Shown in pieces: positions 50,832-58,911 of a stretch of 64,000 bases of DNA. The translations under genes were made by a program, and so were the position numbers. Every line of letters starts with the position of its first letter. Positions within the stretch are counted from its first letter, which is position 1. The DNA is from Catenuloplanes niger (GTDB lineage: Bacteria > Actinomycetota > Actinomycetes > Mycobacteriales > Micromonosporaceae), in the NCBI RefSeq assembly GCF_031458255.1, contig NZ_JAVDYC010000001.1, positions 3,233,001 to 3,297,000 on the forward strand. The letters run 5' to 3'. The notes below the pieces were generated by a model that was given only the letters and a program-made list of their open reading frames with translations, ran no database searches and was not told the DNA's origin.

Positions 50832-51677
50832 ATGACCGTGAGCAACGAAGGCATGCTGTCCTGGCGCGGCCTCGAAACCTGGTACCGGATCCTCGGCGAC
50901 GCGAACGATCCCCGCACACCGGTGATCGTCTGCCACGGCGGGCCCGGAGCGACCCACGACGAGGTGGAATCGATCGGCGAACTCTCCCGCTCCGGCCGCC
51001 GCGTCGTCCTGTACGACCAGGTGGGCAACGGACGGTCGTCGCTACGCCCGGACGCGCCCGCCGACTTCTGGACCGTCGCGCTGTTCCTCGACGAACTTCG
51101 GCTGCTGGTCGAGCACGTGGGCCTCGATGACGGCTACCACCTCGCCGGGCACTCATGGGGCGGCATGCTCGCGATGGAACATGCACTGCACCGCCCAGCC
51201 GGGCTGCGGTCACTCGTGTTGTGCAACACCAAGCCGTCGCTGACCGGCCCCGGCGGCGGCGCCGGCGGAGTGGACCTGAGCACCGAACAGGGGCAACGGT
51301 TCATGGAGGCGTTCATGGCCGAGCACGTCTGCCGCGTGCAGCCGCCGCCGGACGGCTACCTGCGGACCGCCGCCGCCCGCCGGGCGCATCCCGAGGTGTT
51401 CACCGCGATGAACGGGCCCAGCCCGTTCGAGCTGGTCGGCAACCTGCGGGGCTGGGACGTCACGCCCCGCCTCGGTGAGATCGAGGTCCCGGCCCTGGTC
51501 GTCACCGGAACCTACGACCTCATCCCGCCCGACGTGGCCCGCGACCTTGCCGCGCGGCTGCCCACCGCCCGGTTGGCGCTTTTCGAGCACTCGAGCCACA
51601 TGCCGTTCGTCGAGGAGCCAGACCGGTTCCTCGCCGTCGTCGGCGACTTCCTGGACGACGTCGACCGGCGCCGCTGA
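50832..51677 (+). CDS. Proline-iminopeptidase-like alpha/beta hydrolase
   Basis: A 281-residue alpha/beta hydrolase. TPVIVCHGGPGATHDEVESI holds the HGGPG oxyanion motif of proline iminopeptidases, RRVVLYDQVGNGRSSLRPD the following loop, HLAGHSWGGMLAMEHALHRP the nucleophile elbow (GHSWGG, Ser near 112), VVTGTYDLIPPDVAR the acid (Asp) and EHSSHMPFVEEPD the catalytic His. A helical cap lies between. It removes N-terminal residues from peptides or cleaves related amides; divergence from LysR suggests an inducible substrate. Confidence 0.9.
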   Translation: MTVSNEGMLSWRGLETWYRILGDANDPRTPVIVCHGGPGATHDEVESIGELSRSGRRVVLYDQVGNGRSSLRPDAPADFWTVALFLDELRLLVEHVGLDDGYHLAGHSWGGMLAMEHALHRPAGLRSLVLCNTKPSLTGPGGGAGGVDLSTEQGQRFMEAFMAEHVCRVQPPPDGYLRTAAARRAHPEVFTAMNGPSPFELVGNLRGWDVTPRLGEIEVPALVVTGTYDLIPPDVARDLAARLPTARLALFEHSSHMPFVEEPDRFLAVVGDFLDDVDRRR

Positions 51678-51867
51678 ACGTTCCGCTGCCGGCCAGGGCG
51701 GCCGACACCACGTGACGCGGTCGCAGTCTCAGACGGTCACCACGATCGGTACACGACAGAAAGCCACTCACCGGCCGGGTCCGGTCCGGGCTGCCGGCCG
51801 TGCTCAGCCGACGGATCGGTTTGCGGCGTTCTCGTACGATGGCGCGGCTGAAGACGAAGGGGACGGA

Positions 51868-52302
51868 ATGAGCGCGGACCGAGCGGGTATCGATCTTGCT
51901 GAGCTGCTGGAACGCGCCCGGGCCCAGGTCGCGGCCGCCGCACCGCCGAAGCCGCCGTCGATGCTGGACGATCCGCACGCGGTCGGCGTCGGGCTGACGG
52001 CGGACGGGCAGGTGCGGGCGCAGATGGCGGCGGACGGGCGGCTGGTCGGGCTGCTGCTGGACGACCGTACCGCGTCGATGTCCCGGCACGAACTGCAACA
52101 GGAGATCATCGAGGCGGTGAACGCGGCCTGGGCGTCGCTGCGCGGCGCGAACGCGGCGGAGGCGTCCGTGTCCGCCGCGGATCCGGCGCAGCTGGCGGCC
52201 CGGTTGGCGGAGGTCCAGGAGCAGGGGATGCGGTCGATGAACCGGATCACCGAGGGTCTGCGCGACGCGATGCGCCAGATCGAACAGCAGACGCGCCGAT
52301 GA
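51868..52302 (+). CDS. YbaB/EbfC-like protein heading the toxin locus
   Basis: A 144-residue protein resembling the YbaB/EbfC-like proteins that precede WXG100 genes in actinomycetes. After an Ala/Pro-rich start, the fold runs as AVGVGLTADGQVRAQMAADG, RLVGLLLDDRTASMSRHELQ and QEIIEAVNAAWASLRGAN, then a coiled-coil-like tail (ARLAEVQEQGMRSMNRITEG). GGGGA upstream of the ATG and a TACGAT box at about 51835 suggest the operon promoter. It overlaps the next gene by 4 bases. It is thought to be a chaperone or adaptor for WXG100-type secretion substrates. Confidence 0.72.
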   Translation: MSADRAGIDLAELLERARAQVAAAAPPKPPSMLDDPHAVGVGLTADGQVRAQMAADGRLVGLLLDDRTASMSRHELQQEIIEAVNAAWASLRGANAAEASVSAADPAQLAARLAEVQEQGMRSMNRITEGLRDAMRQIEQQTRR

Positions 52303-52622
52303 GCGGCTTCGAGGTCGACCCCGAGTCGTTGCGCGCCACCGATGACCGGATCGGAGCCGTCTTCCAGGCCGCACTCGCCGACTTCGGGCGCCTCGAGGCA
52401 GAGACCGCCGCGGAGGACGCGCCGTGGGGCGGTGACGACCTGGGCATGCTGATCGGCGAGGTGTACCAGGGCGCGTACGCGATGGCGTTCAACTGCCTGT
52501 ACTCCAATCTGGACACGATGGGCGACTACAGCTACCAGCTCGCGGTCGTGGCCGACGCGTACGACGCGGTCGAGGAGCAGATCGCGCAGCAGTTGGGCCA
52601 GATCGGATCGACGCTGGGCTAG
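52299..52622 (+). CDS. WXG100-like small helical protein
   Basis: A 107-residue all-helical protein: FEVDPESLRATDDRIGAVFQ, ADFGRLEAETAAEDAPWGGD (the W-G-x-D turn of WXG100-like proteins), LIGEVYQGAYAMAFNCLYSN and LAVVADAYDAVEEQIAQQLG. Length and helix-turn-helix pattern fit type VII secretion substrates or partners. Its ATG overlaps the preceding stop (ATGA). It probably dimerises with the CpnT-N-like protein encoded next. Confidence 0.7.
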   Translation: MSGFEVDPESLRATDDRIGAVFQAALADFGRLEAETAAEDAPWGGDDLGMLIGEVYQGAYAMAFNCLYSNLDTMGDYSYQLAVVADAYDAVEEQIAQQLGQIGSTLG

Positions 52623-52656
52623 TCCGGCGGCACAACGCCACACGGGGAGGGGCGGA

Positions 52657-53151
52657 GTGGGTCTGCAGTTGCCCGCTGAACTGATCGAGGTACTTGGCAT
52701 GCTGGGTTTCACCTGGCCCGAGGCCGACGAGGAACGGCTGTTCGAATTGGGCCAGTCGTGGATGAACGCGGCCGGCATGATCGGCGGTCACGTGGCCGCG
52801 GCGGACGCCGCGGCGGCCGGGGCCTGGCAGAGCAACCGCGGAGAGACGATCACCGCGTTCCAGACCGCGTGGGCGGCGGCGGACGGCCCGTCCGCGCAGC
52901 TGGCCGACGCGCAGACCGGGGCGCAGATCATGGGCGCGGGCCTGATGGTGATGGCGGGCGTGGTCCTCGCCCTGAAGATCAACGTCATCGTGCAGCTGAC
53001 GATCCTGGCCATCCAGATAGCCCAGGCCATCGCGACCGCGGTGGTCACGTTCGGCGCGTCGCTGCTGGAGATCCCGATCTTCAAGATCGCGACGCAGTTC
53101 ATCCTCGACCAGCTCCTCGGCATGGCGATCGACGCGGTACTGAATGGCTAG
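52657..53151 (+). CDS. CpnT N-terminal-like (WXG100-like) domain protein
   Basis: A 164-residue protein. LQLPAELIEVLGMLGFTWPE and ADEERLFELGQSWMNAAGMI match the start of CpnT-type necrotising toxins and other long WXG100-like exotoxins (L-P-x-E-L...W-P-x-x-D-E). Helices with SNRGETITAFQTAWAAADGP follow, then long hydrophobic segments (IMGAGLMVMAGVVLALKINV and VQLTILAIQIAQAIATAVVT). In known proteins this domain is joined to the toxin; here it ends and the next gene starts 8 bases inside it. GTG start with GGGGAGGGG upstream. Confidence 0.72.
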   Translation: MGLQLPAELIEVLGMLGFTWPEADEERLFELGQSWMNAAGMIGGHVAAADAAAAGAWQSNRGETITAFQTAWAAADGPSAQLADAQTGAQIMGAGLMVMAGVVLALKINVIVQLTILAIQIAQAIATAVVTFGASLLEIPIFKIATQFILDQLLGMAIDAVLNG

Positions 53152-53803
53152 GCGCGGCAGTTCCTCGTCGGGCGGTTCCTCGTCGGGCGGCTCCTCGTCC
53201 GGGAGGTCGAACGGCAACTCGTCCGGCAAGCGCAAGGCCGCTGGTGCCGTCGCCAAAGGAATCCTGAAACCGCTCGACGGCGTCTTCAAGGACGGCAAGC
53301 GGGGTGGCGGCCACTCGTCGCACAGTCCGGGCGGCCGCGACACGCCGTCGCCGTGGCCGCGCCGCTCCGGCGACCCGCGGCGCGACCTCACCCAGGACCG
53401 CTTCGACAACTTCCGGCGCCGGGTCGCACCCGACGAGCTTCGCGGCGCGCCGCCGTCCGCCACCGGCCGGCCCGCCGGTCACGCCGACTCGAAGCACGGC
53501 GTCGACCGGGAGACGCAGGCCGACATCCTGAACAACCCCGAGCGGACGTTCACCGGCTACAACAAGAACGGCCGCGAGGTGGACATCTACTACAAGGACG
53601 GCTCGGTCGCCGTCACCGAGGCGGGAAAGAAGGACTCGGTCATCACCGCCTACGGCAAGGCCGACACCCGACACGGGAACCCGAAGCCCGTCAAGCCGGA
53701 GAAGTGGGCCGACGACGCCGCGTACGTCGAGGTCCAGTCGCGCCCGGCGAACACGGTAATCTACCCGAATCGCCAGCGCTGGGAAGAACAGGATTGGCCC
53801 TGA
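53144..53803 (+). CDS. Toxin-like protein with C-terminal BECR-type RNase-like domain
   Basis: A 219-residue basic protein. Residues 1-55 are Ser/Gly low complexity (SSSSGGSSSGGSSSGRSNGN), then a Lys/Arg linker and a Pro/Arg-rich stretch. The last ~85 residues look like a polymorphic-toxin tip: SKHGVDRETQADILNNPERT, FTGYNKNGREVDIYYKDGSV and AVTEAGKKDSVITAYGKAD. The His, Arg and Thr-A-Y pattern is that of BECR-fold RNases. No export signal is present, so delivery likely depends on the WXG100-like partners. Overlaps: 8 bases upstream and TGATG downstream. Confidence 0.65.
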   Translation: MARRGSSSSGGSSSGGSSSGRSNGNSSGKRKAAGAVAKGILKPLDGVFKDGKRGGGHSSHSPGGRDTPSPWPRRSGDPRRDLTQDRFDNFRRRVAPDELRGAPPSATGRPAGHADSKHGVDRETQADILNNPERTFTGYNKNGREVDIYYKDGSVAVTEAGKKDSVITAYGKADTRHGNPKPVKPEKWADDAAYVEVQSRPANTVIYPNRQRWEEQDWP

Positions 53804-54210
53804 TGAGCGACGCCCGTGAGAACCAGGACTTCACCGGCCGATGGCGTCAGGAGATCGCCGCGATCGCCGACTCGCTGTCCCAGCATCTCCGGCAACGGGT
53901 GGAGGTGCTCGGCGCCACCGAGATGGCGGAGGCGTTCTCCGTGTCGGTGCGCGGCCCGGCGGCCTCCCCGACCGGCTTCGGCCTGACGTGGAACGGCGTG
54001 CTCGGCATGCAGCCCATCGACGGCCGGCCGCACATCAGCGTATCGATGTTCTTCTACAGCCGTGGCGAGCGGATCCGGCTGGCGGAACACGACGGCAGCT
54101 ACATCGAGCTGGAGCTCGACGGCCGCCTCGACGGCAGCGGCACCTGGCGCGACCTGGGCTGGCTGGAGGACGAGTACGGCGAGTACGAGTCGTACGACCG
54201 CTGGGAGTGA
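53803..54210 (+). CDS. Putative immunity protein of the toxin locus
   Basis: A 135-residue soluble acidic protein with alternating strands and helices: RWRQEIAAIADSLSQHLRQR, EVLGATEMAEAFSVSVRG, GLTWNGVLGMQPIDGRPHIS and a strongly acidic tail (LGWLEDEYGEYESYDRWE). It has no signal peptide. It starts one base inside the toxin stop (TGATG), the usual coupling of toxin and immunity genes, and its acidity suits binding a basic RNase. I do not recognise the family; the immunity role is inferred from position and charge. Confidence 0.55.
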   Translation: MSDARENQDFTGRWRQEIAAIADSLSQHLRQRVEVLGATEMAEAFSVSVRGPAASPTGFGLTWNGVLGMQPIDGRPHISVSMFFYSRGERIRLAEHDGSYIELELDGRLDGSGTWRDLGWLEDEYGEYESYDRWE

Positions 54211-54262
54211 CAGGGCACTTCACCGGCCGATGAGACCGGAGGATCGCCGAGCAGCCGAGCAC

Positions 54263-54298
54263 GCCTTATTGCCGGGCTGCAACGCCCGGCAATAAGGC
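54263..54298 (+). terminator. Terminator after the toxin locus
   Basis: A perfect 15-bp stem (GCCTTATTGCCGGGC and its complement) around TGCAAC, 52 bases after the immunity stop. It closes the five-gene locus just before the mobile-element boundary. Confidence 0.8.
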
Positions 54299-54323
54299 AC
54301 CCGACCCGCAAGAGGTCCCTTCT

Positions 54324-54395
54324 TCAGCCCTTCAGCAGCTGCCGCGACATCACGATGCGCTGGACCTGGTTCGTACCCTCGTAGATCTGGGTGAT
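54324..54395 (-). pseudogene. 3' remnant of an acyl-CoA dehydrogenase gene
   Basis: The last 23 codons, ITQIYEGTNQVQRIVMSRQ plus LLKG and stop, match the conserved C terminus of acyl-CoA dehydrogenases, where ITQIYEGTN carries catalytic and FAD-contact residues. Nothing before this segment resembles the family: upstream the frame runs into sequence of the IS3-type element. The rest of the gene is not in the window, so a rearrangement removed or displaced it. Confidence 0.85.
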
Positions 54396-54521
54396 CTGAG
54401 ATAGAGAGGCTCCGACCTGCGCAAACTCGCCTGTCCGGCGCGTTGGCCAGGATTTCCCCAGGATGGCCCAGGTGGACAAACGGGCCTGGATGTCTCGGCT
54501 CGGATCACCTCCCGGCGGACC

Positions 54522-55085
54522 GCGGTAGTTGTCGTCCATGGCCCAGCCGATGACCTCGCGGGTGTGGCAGTCGATGACCGTGGCGAGAAACAGCCATCCC
54601 TGCCAGGTGGGAATGTAGGTGATGTCGCCGACGAGTTTCTGCCCCGGCTTATCGGCGGTGAAGTCGCGGTGGACGAGATCAGGAATTCGGTGTGGGGTGT
54701 CGCCGGCGTCGGTCAGGCTGTGCCGCCAGGGCCGGGGCTGGCAGGGCTGCAGGCCCAGCTCTCGCATCAGGGCGCGGACGAGTTCGGCGCCGCAGGCGAT
54801 GCCGTGGTCGCGCAGGTCGGCGTGGATACGCCGGTAGCCGTAGGTGCCGTCGGAGGCGTCGAAGAAGTACTGGATGTAGCCCTTTATCTCTTCGCGGCGG
54901 CGCGCGGTAGCGGATTGTTCTTTCCGCCGCCATTCGTAGAACCCGGATCGGGATACGTTCAGCCATGTGCACATGCGCGCGATGGAGGGCGCGCTGGGAT
55001 TGTTCGGTGGTGCAGCTGCGTACTCGGCGTCGATAAACTCGAACGTGTCGCTCAGCGATGATCCCGGGCGAAGTACGCTGCGGCT
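54522..55085 (-). pseudogene. IS3-family transposase OrfB, C-terminal half deleted
   Basis: The frame reads SLSDTFEFIDAEYAAAPP, then RMCTWLNVSRSGFYEWRR (HTH_21 region), YGYRRIHADLRDHGIACGAE and GDITYIPTWQGWLFLATVID with the first catalytic Asp, and stops matching after REVIGWAMDDNYR. The second Asp and the Glu of the DDE triad are missing. The open frame continues through about 40 unrelated codons into the acyl-CoA dehydrogenase tail. It would be translated by -1 frameshifting from orfA near an A6 run (55085-55090). Confidence 0.85.
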
Positions 55086-55342
55086 TTTTTCAGGAACTCG
55101 TTCTCCATGCGCAGTTCTCGAGCTTCCCGCTCGAGCTGGCGAAGTCGTTCTCTTTCACTGATGTTCAGGGGCGGCTCGTCGCCGGCGTGTTCGCGGCGGT
55201 ATGTGTTGACCCAGTTTCCTAAAGTGCCCTCACCGATTCCGAGTTCACGGGCGACCACGGCGATAGGCCGGGAGCTGTCGATAACTAGCTTCACCGCTTC
55301 TTCACGGAATTCAGATGAGAATGTTCTTTTCGGGCGTGGCAA
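55052..55342 (-). CDS. IS3-family transposase OrfA
   Basis: A 96-residue DNA-binding subunit: RTFSSEFREEAVKLVIDSSR and PIAVVARELGIGEGTLGNWV form the helix-turn-helix, followed by a leucine-zipper-like helix (LRQLEREARELRMENEFLKK) that ends AAAYFARDHR. Length and motifs are complete. An A6-G run at the LKKAA codons is a plausible -1 slippage site leading into orfB. It is probably inactive as a transposase since orfB is deleted. Confidence 0.9.
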   Translation of the reverse strand: MPRPKRTFSSEFREEAVKLVIDSSRPIAVVARELGIGEGTLGNWVNTYRREHAGDEPPLNISERERLRQLEREARELRMENEFLKKAAAYFARDHR

Positions 55343-55406
55343 TTTTCTCCCTCTCCAGGCGAACCAATTTTACTTTGGTCCACCTGTCCGGGAAACCCGA
55401 TGCAGC

Positions 55407-58115
55407 TCAGTCCACGTCCTTACAAGAGTTGCTGTCCCGCCAAGGGTTGCCCTGATGTACGAACCATTGCTGCACCGCCATCTGGCCTGCAACGGCGGCG
55501 CAAGCTGAACGGATCAGCTGCGCATCTATCGCGACAAGCTCGGCGACATCGCCAAACATGATCTTGCCATCGTAGCTAGCTGCGGCGAAGATGTCGCCGG
55601 CATCTATGAAAGTTGCCATGGTGACCTCAGCGCCGGGCCCCGGCACGTCCCCCACGGAATGCATGGCGCCAGCACGCGTGCTAATCAACGTAATTGTCGC
55701 CGCGCCCGTCGTCGCAAGAGCATGCCCGCCCGACGGTGAAAAGGACAGTGACCGCACCGCACCAACACCGGCACGCACTTGTTTGGGAGGTGCCAGTTTG
55801 TCACCCTGCCAATTAGTGAACATAACGTTGCCGTCTTCGCGGCCGACGCCAATCAGACCCTCTTGGGAGACGGCGAGCGAGGAGACGCCCGACCGGCCGG
55901 GCATCCTTGAGGCTCTGTGGTGTCTGCCCTCCTCATACAAAATTAGCAATTCGACGTCGCCCTTCGCTCGACCCACCAGCAATGTTCCGTTTGCAGGCCC
56001 GGCCGCAATGGACAGAATTCGGTCGTCGGCAGGGTCGATCTCATGGATTTTTCCGGAGCCCTTATAGATTCGAACGATCCCATCCGAATCGAGCACGGCC
56101 AAGCCTCCGGCAACAAAAGCTAAACCGCGGATTGCCCGGCCACCGCGGGCGACAGGTTCGACGGATCCATCCGGCGCCAGTATGGCCGTTACTCCTGATT
56201 GGGTGCCGTAAGCGATTCGAGTTCCATCAGTACTATGGGCCAAGGCAGTCACCGGTGAGCCAACCGAGATGCCTGAGTTTCGCGATGGAATCTTGACAGT
56301 GCGATGATGCAACTCGCCGCCGACGTCTCCCCAGAACAATTCACCTGACCTGCCCCCCGATAAAGCGCTTGGGCGAAACTCCGTCTTGGTCTCCTGCCCC
56401 CGCGCAGCGCTAAGGGGATCGGTGCTACGTACGAGTAGAACTGGCGATTGGTTACCGCCGCCAACTGCGATGCGGTCACCCTTCGGAAAAGCCGCAACGG
56501 CGTAAGCAAAGCTCATCCCGCCTGCAAGTCTTAGCGGGACTGACGTGTTAGCATCCCGCCAAATAGTCATTTCTGGCGCCTGCCCTGCGGCAAGCAGGCG
56601 ACCGTCGGGCAGGAACGCCACATCTAGGATGTTGCCGGACAGTGCCGTCCATTGGTCGGTCGCATTCATTCTGTCATCGAAGGTAGCCAGAACTCCTTTG
56701 AAGCTGCCAGCTGCGAGCTGACTCCCGTCGGCCGAGAAGGCGAGCGCATTCGGTTCTGGGAATTTGTGCTGATCGAGGAGAGTTCCTCGTTCGAGGTTCC
56801 ACCACGCAATACCGGCTTCCGTTGCAGTTACCAGCATCGGCCGGTCTGGTGCAACAACGGCGTCACGAATGGTGTCAAGGCTTGGGACCAGCTTTCCAAT
56901 CTGCCGAGGTTGCTCCGGTGCGGAGACGTCCCAGGTTCCGAAGCCGTTCTCTCCAGCGACGATTAACCTGTCGACGCGCGGATCGAAGCTGACCGCCTTG
57001 ACGGCCCCCAGCCCGTAAGGGTTTGAGGAGAGCACCTTGAGCCCGGGATTACCTATTAGAGCCACTACCCCATCCAGCCGACCCACAGCGAGTAGTTTGC
57101 CATCCCGCGAGAAGTCTGCAGAAATTGCATATCGGCCCAATTCCCGTGTGCCAAGCAGAGCAGGAAAGAGTTGGTTGCGAGTGTCCCAGAGCGTCAGAAG
57201 GCCGTCGTAGCCGACCGTCGCGAGCCGGTCGCCATCCCGCGTGATAGCTAAGGAAGAAGTTACATTGTTGCTGCTTGGCAAGGAGGCGACTAGGGATGAT
57301 CTAGTCCGTAAGAGCCTGAGGCCCGCTTCGGACGAAGAGGGGTTTCGGCCATAAGCTTCAAGCGCCATCGCTGCTGCGGCCACTTGATCGGGCTCGTCTT
57401 GCGCCTCACTGATCAGTTGGTTCACTGCGATTCGGTCTGCCTCAATACGATCCATGGCAACTATGCCAGCTGCAATGGCGAGAGCCAGGATTAGAATTGC
57501 CGTTACAAGAATTCGAAATATCCGCTTACGCCTTTGGCGCCGCTTCTCCCGTTGCATCAAGTCGCGGATATTCTGGCGACTGCCGATCGCAACCGCGAGT
57601 CGCGCCATCCCTTCCCGAAAGTATGGCGATGAAAGGCGTGCGTCTCGAACTTTGACCTTGTCCAGTTTGACAAATAGAGGCTGGTCGACAAATAGTCCTT
57701 CGATAAGAGATGATGAGCCACCCGCAGCGCGGGTCAAGTTGTTGCTATCTCTATCCCATAACCAGCCCGGATCCGTTATTACGAGGTTTGCATGCCGCGC
57801 AGGGTCGGCACTCTGGATTTCTTTCCAAATTCGCACCTCCTCGCGCACCCAAATAGACCGCTCTGCCCTAGCAGAGTGGAGGAGGATAAGATGGCGGCTA
57901 TTACGGAGGGCTGTTTCTATAGCTTCTGGTAGCGATCGCGCTGCAGCTAGATCAGACCTGTCAATAAAGATCTTTAGCGGCGCCTCTCGGTCAATGCGCG
58001 TGAGCGCCCGCTCGATCCGGTCTGCAAATCTCCTACCGCGCTCTTCCTCGCTATAAGAAATGAAAGCGTCGTAAAGAAATCTCTTAGGCGAAGTTAGGCT
58101 TGCTCGCTCCCGCAC
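55407..58115 (-). CDS. TIR domain, transmembrane helix and WD40-like beta-propeller protein
   Basis: A 902-residue protein, visibly AT-richer than its surroundings. Residues about 13-150 are a TIR domain: YDAFISYSEEERGRRFADRI, PLKIFIDRSDLAAARSLPEA and the alphaC segment SIWVREEVRIWKEI, where W-x-x-x-E supplies the catalytic Glu of TIR NAD-glycohydrolases. One membrane helix (about 200-222, FRILVTAILILALAIAAGIV) follows a very basic stretch. Residues ~280-870 are WD40-like blades (LAITRDGDRLATVGYDGLLT, LAFSADGSQLAAGSFKGVLA). The end (two Cys around QQWFVHQGNPW) resembles actinobacterial WD40 proteins ending in C...EW...C. Signalling or abortive-infection defence is inferred. GTG start, 22 bases inside the lipoprotein gene. 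Confidence 0.85.
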   Translation of the reverse strand: MRERASLTSPKRFLYDAFISYSEEERGRRFADRIERALTRIDREAPLKIFIDRSDLAAARSLPEAIETALRNSRHLILLHSARAERSIWVREEVRIWKEIQSADPARHANLVITDPGWLWDRDSNNLTRAAGGSSSLIEGLFVDQPLFVKLDKVKVRDARLSSPYFREGMARLAVAIGSRQNIRDLMQREKRRQRRKRIFRILVTAILILALAIAAGIVAMDRIEADRIAVNQLISEAQDEPDQVAAAAMALEAYGRNPSSSEAGLRLLRTRSSLVASLPSSNNVTSSLAITRDGDRLATVGYDGLLTLWDTRNQLFPALLGTRELGRYAISADFSRDGKLLAVGRLDGVVALIGNPGLKVLSSNPYGLGAVKAVSFDPRVDRLIVAGENGFGTWDVSAPEQPRQIGKLVPSLDTIRDAVVAPDRPMLVTATEAGIAWWNLERGTLLDQHKFPEPNALAFSADGSQLAAGSFKGVLATFDDRMNATDQWTALSGNILDVAFLPDGRLLAAGQAPEMTIWRDANTSVPLRLAGGMSFAYAVAAFPKGDRIAVGGGNQSPVLLVRSTDPLSAARGQETKTEFRPSALSGGRSGELFWGDVGGELHHRTVKIPSRNSGISVGSPVTALAHSTDGTRIAYGTQSGVTAILAPDGSVEPVARGGRAIRGLAFVAGGLAVLDSDGIVRIYKGSGKIHEIDPADDRILSIAAGPANGTLLVGRAKGDVELLILYEEGRHHRASRMPGRSGVSSLAVSQEGLIGVGREDGNVMFTNWQGDKLAPPKQVRAGVGAVRSLSFSPSGGHALATTGAATITLISTRAGAMHSVGDVPGPGAEVTMATFIDAGDIFAAASYDGKIMFGDVAELVAIDAQLIRSACAAVAGQMAVQQWFVHQGNPWRDSNSCKDVD

Positions 58116-58543
58116 CGCTTCATTCCATATTCGTCGATTCGCGCATTACTATTCCGAGCGGCGGTTGTCATCTCCAGAAGCTTCGATCTCCAGCGTTCGT
58201 CCCCTTGGTCAAGCAAGTTGGCCGCCTCCAGCTCCCTCGCAATCACTCGATCGACTTCGTCATAGATTTCGGTCAGGGTGGATTGATCGTCTGCAGGCCG
58301 TTCGAGAGCGCGCAATTCGTCCACCTGCTGTTGGTTGACTTCGGCAGATCGGCGCAAGTACTCAGCCTGCGCTGCGGCGTCGTTGACGTCACTCGGCCGA
58401 GGAATCTGAGCGGCAAGATCGGAGAATTTCAAACACACCTGCTCGGCGCGTCGGATGTACTCCGCGCGATCTGGACCACCCGAACATGCTGCGAGCGTAA
58501 GGAGGGCCGCCAGCAACCATGCCATCGCCAGCTTCTTCGCCAA
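58094..58543 (-). CDS. Lipoprotein coupled to the TIR gene
   Basis: A 149-residue lipoprotein. The TTG at 58543 follows GGAGG by eight bases; LAKKLAMAWLLAALLTLAAC is a lipobox signal with Cys at residue 20. The mature part is helical: AEYIRRAEQVCLKFSDLAAQ, RSAEVNQQQVDELRALERPA and TLTEIYDEVDRVIARELEAA. It resembles small actinobacterial lipoproteins of unknown function with one Cys in the first helix and another near the end (MKRCGSEQA). Its last 22 bases overlap the TIR gene, so the two are co-translated. It may sense an outside signal for the TIR protein (inference). Confidence 0.75.
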   Translation of the reverse strand: MAKKLAMAWLLAALLTLAACSGGPDRAEYIRRAEQVCLKFSDLAAQIPRPSDVNDAAAQAEYLRRSAEVNQQQVDELRALERPADDQSTLTEIYDEVDRVIARELEAANLLDQGDERWRSKLLEMTTAARNSNARIDEYGMKRCGSEQA

Positions 58544-58911
58544 GGATCCGTCCTCCTCTGGGGGCCTGTCTTCCCGCCAGCTAATACCCGGCAGGTGGCA
58601 CTGGGCAAGCCTGTTTGTACTGTCGTCAATCTGACGTGGGGGCATCGTGATGGATCGAGTGCTCTAGAGCGGAGCTCTCTGCACTCGGCTCGCCTCAGGA
58701 AGTAATAGGTCCAGAGGGCTATTCGAAATTCATCGAGATGATCTATGCATCGTGTCCGGTCGGAGATCGTTGAAAAGTTGCCAGAGATGGTGATCACTCG
58801 ATGGCATGAAGGTTGAACGACCATCACAACCGGACTCGTAGCTGGGGCGTTGACGGGTCATGGTTGATCCAAAGCGTAGGAGCGATGTCACTGGCTGATG
58901 GGCGGTAGCAG
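58544..58911. other. Upstream region of the lipoprotein-TIR operon
   Basis: About 370 bases of lower-GC sequence with no convincing gene. It should contain the promoter of the lipoprotein-TIR operon and the deleted left boundary of the IS256 remnant that starts near 58912. Confidence 0.4.

Larger units (their letters stand above)
54471..55391 (-). mobile_element. Deleted IS3-family insertion sequence
   Basis: The element has an intact orfA, a truncated orfB, and candidate ends: GGTGGACCAAAGTAAAAT on the minus strand near 55370-55388, and the partly similar GGTGGACAAA at 54471-54480 in inverted orientation. The span of ~920 bases is shorter than the usual 1.2-1.3 kb and is explained by loss of the 3' half of orfB. 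The left limit is tentative. It sits between the acyl-CoA dehydrogenase tail and the TIR gene. Confidence 0.7.

Noticed and set aside
51868-54210. Complete type VII secretion system
   Set aside because: Only substrate-like and accessory genes are present; no EccB/C/D/E or mycosin gene is in the window.
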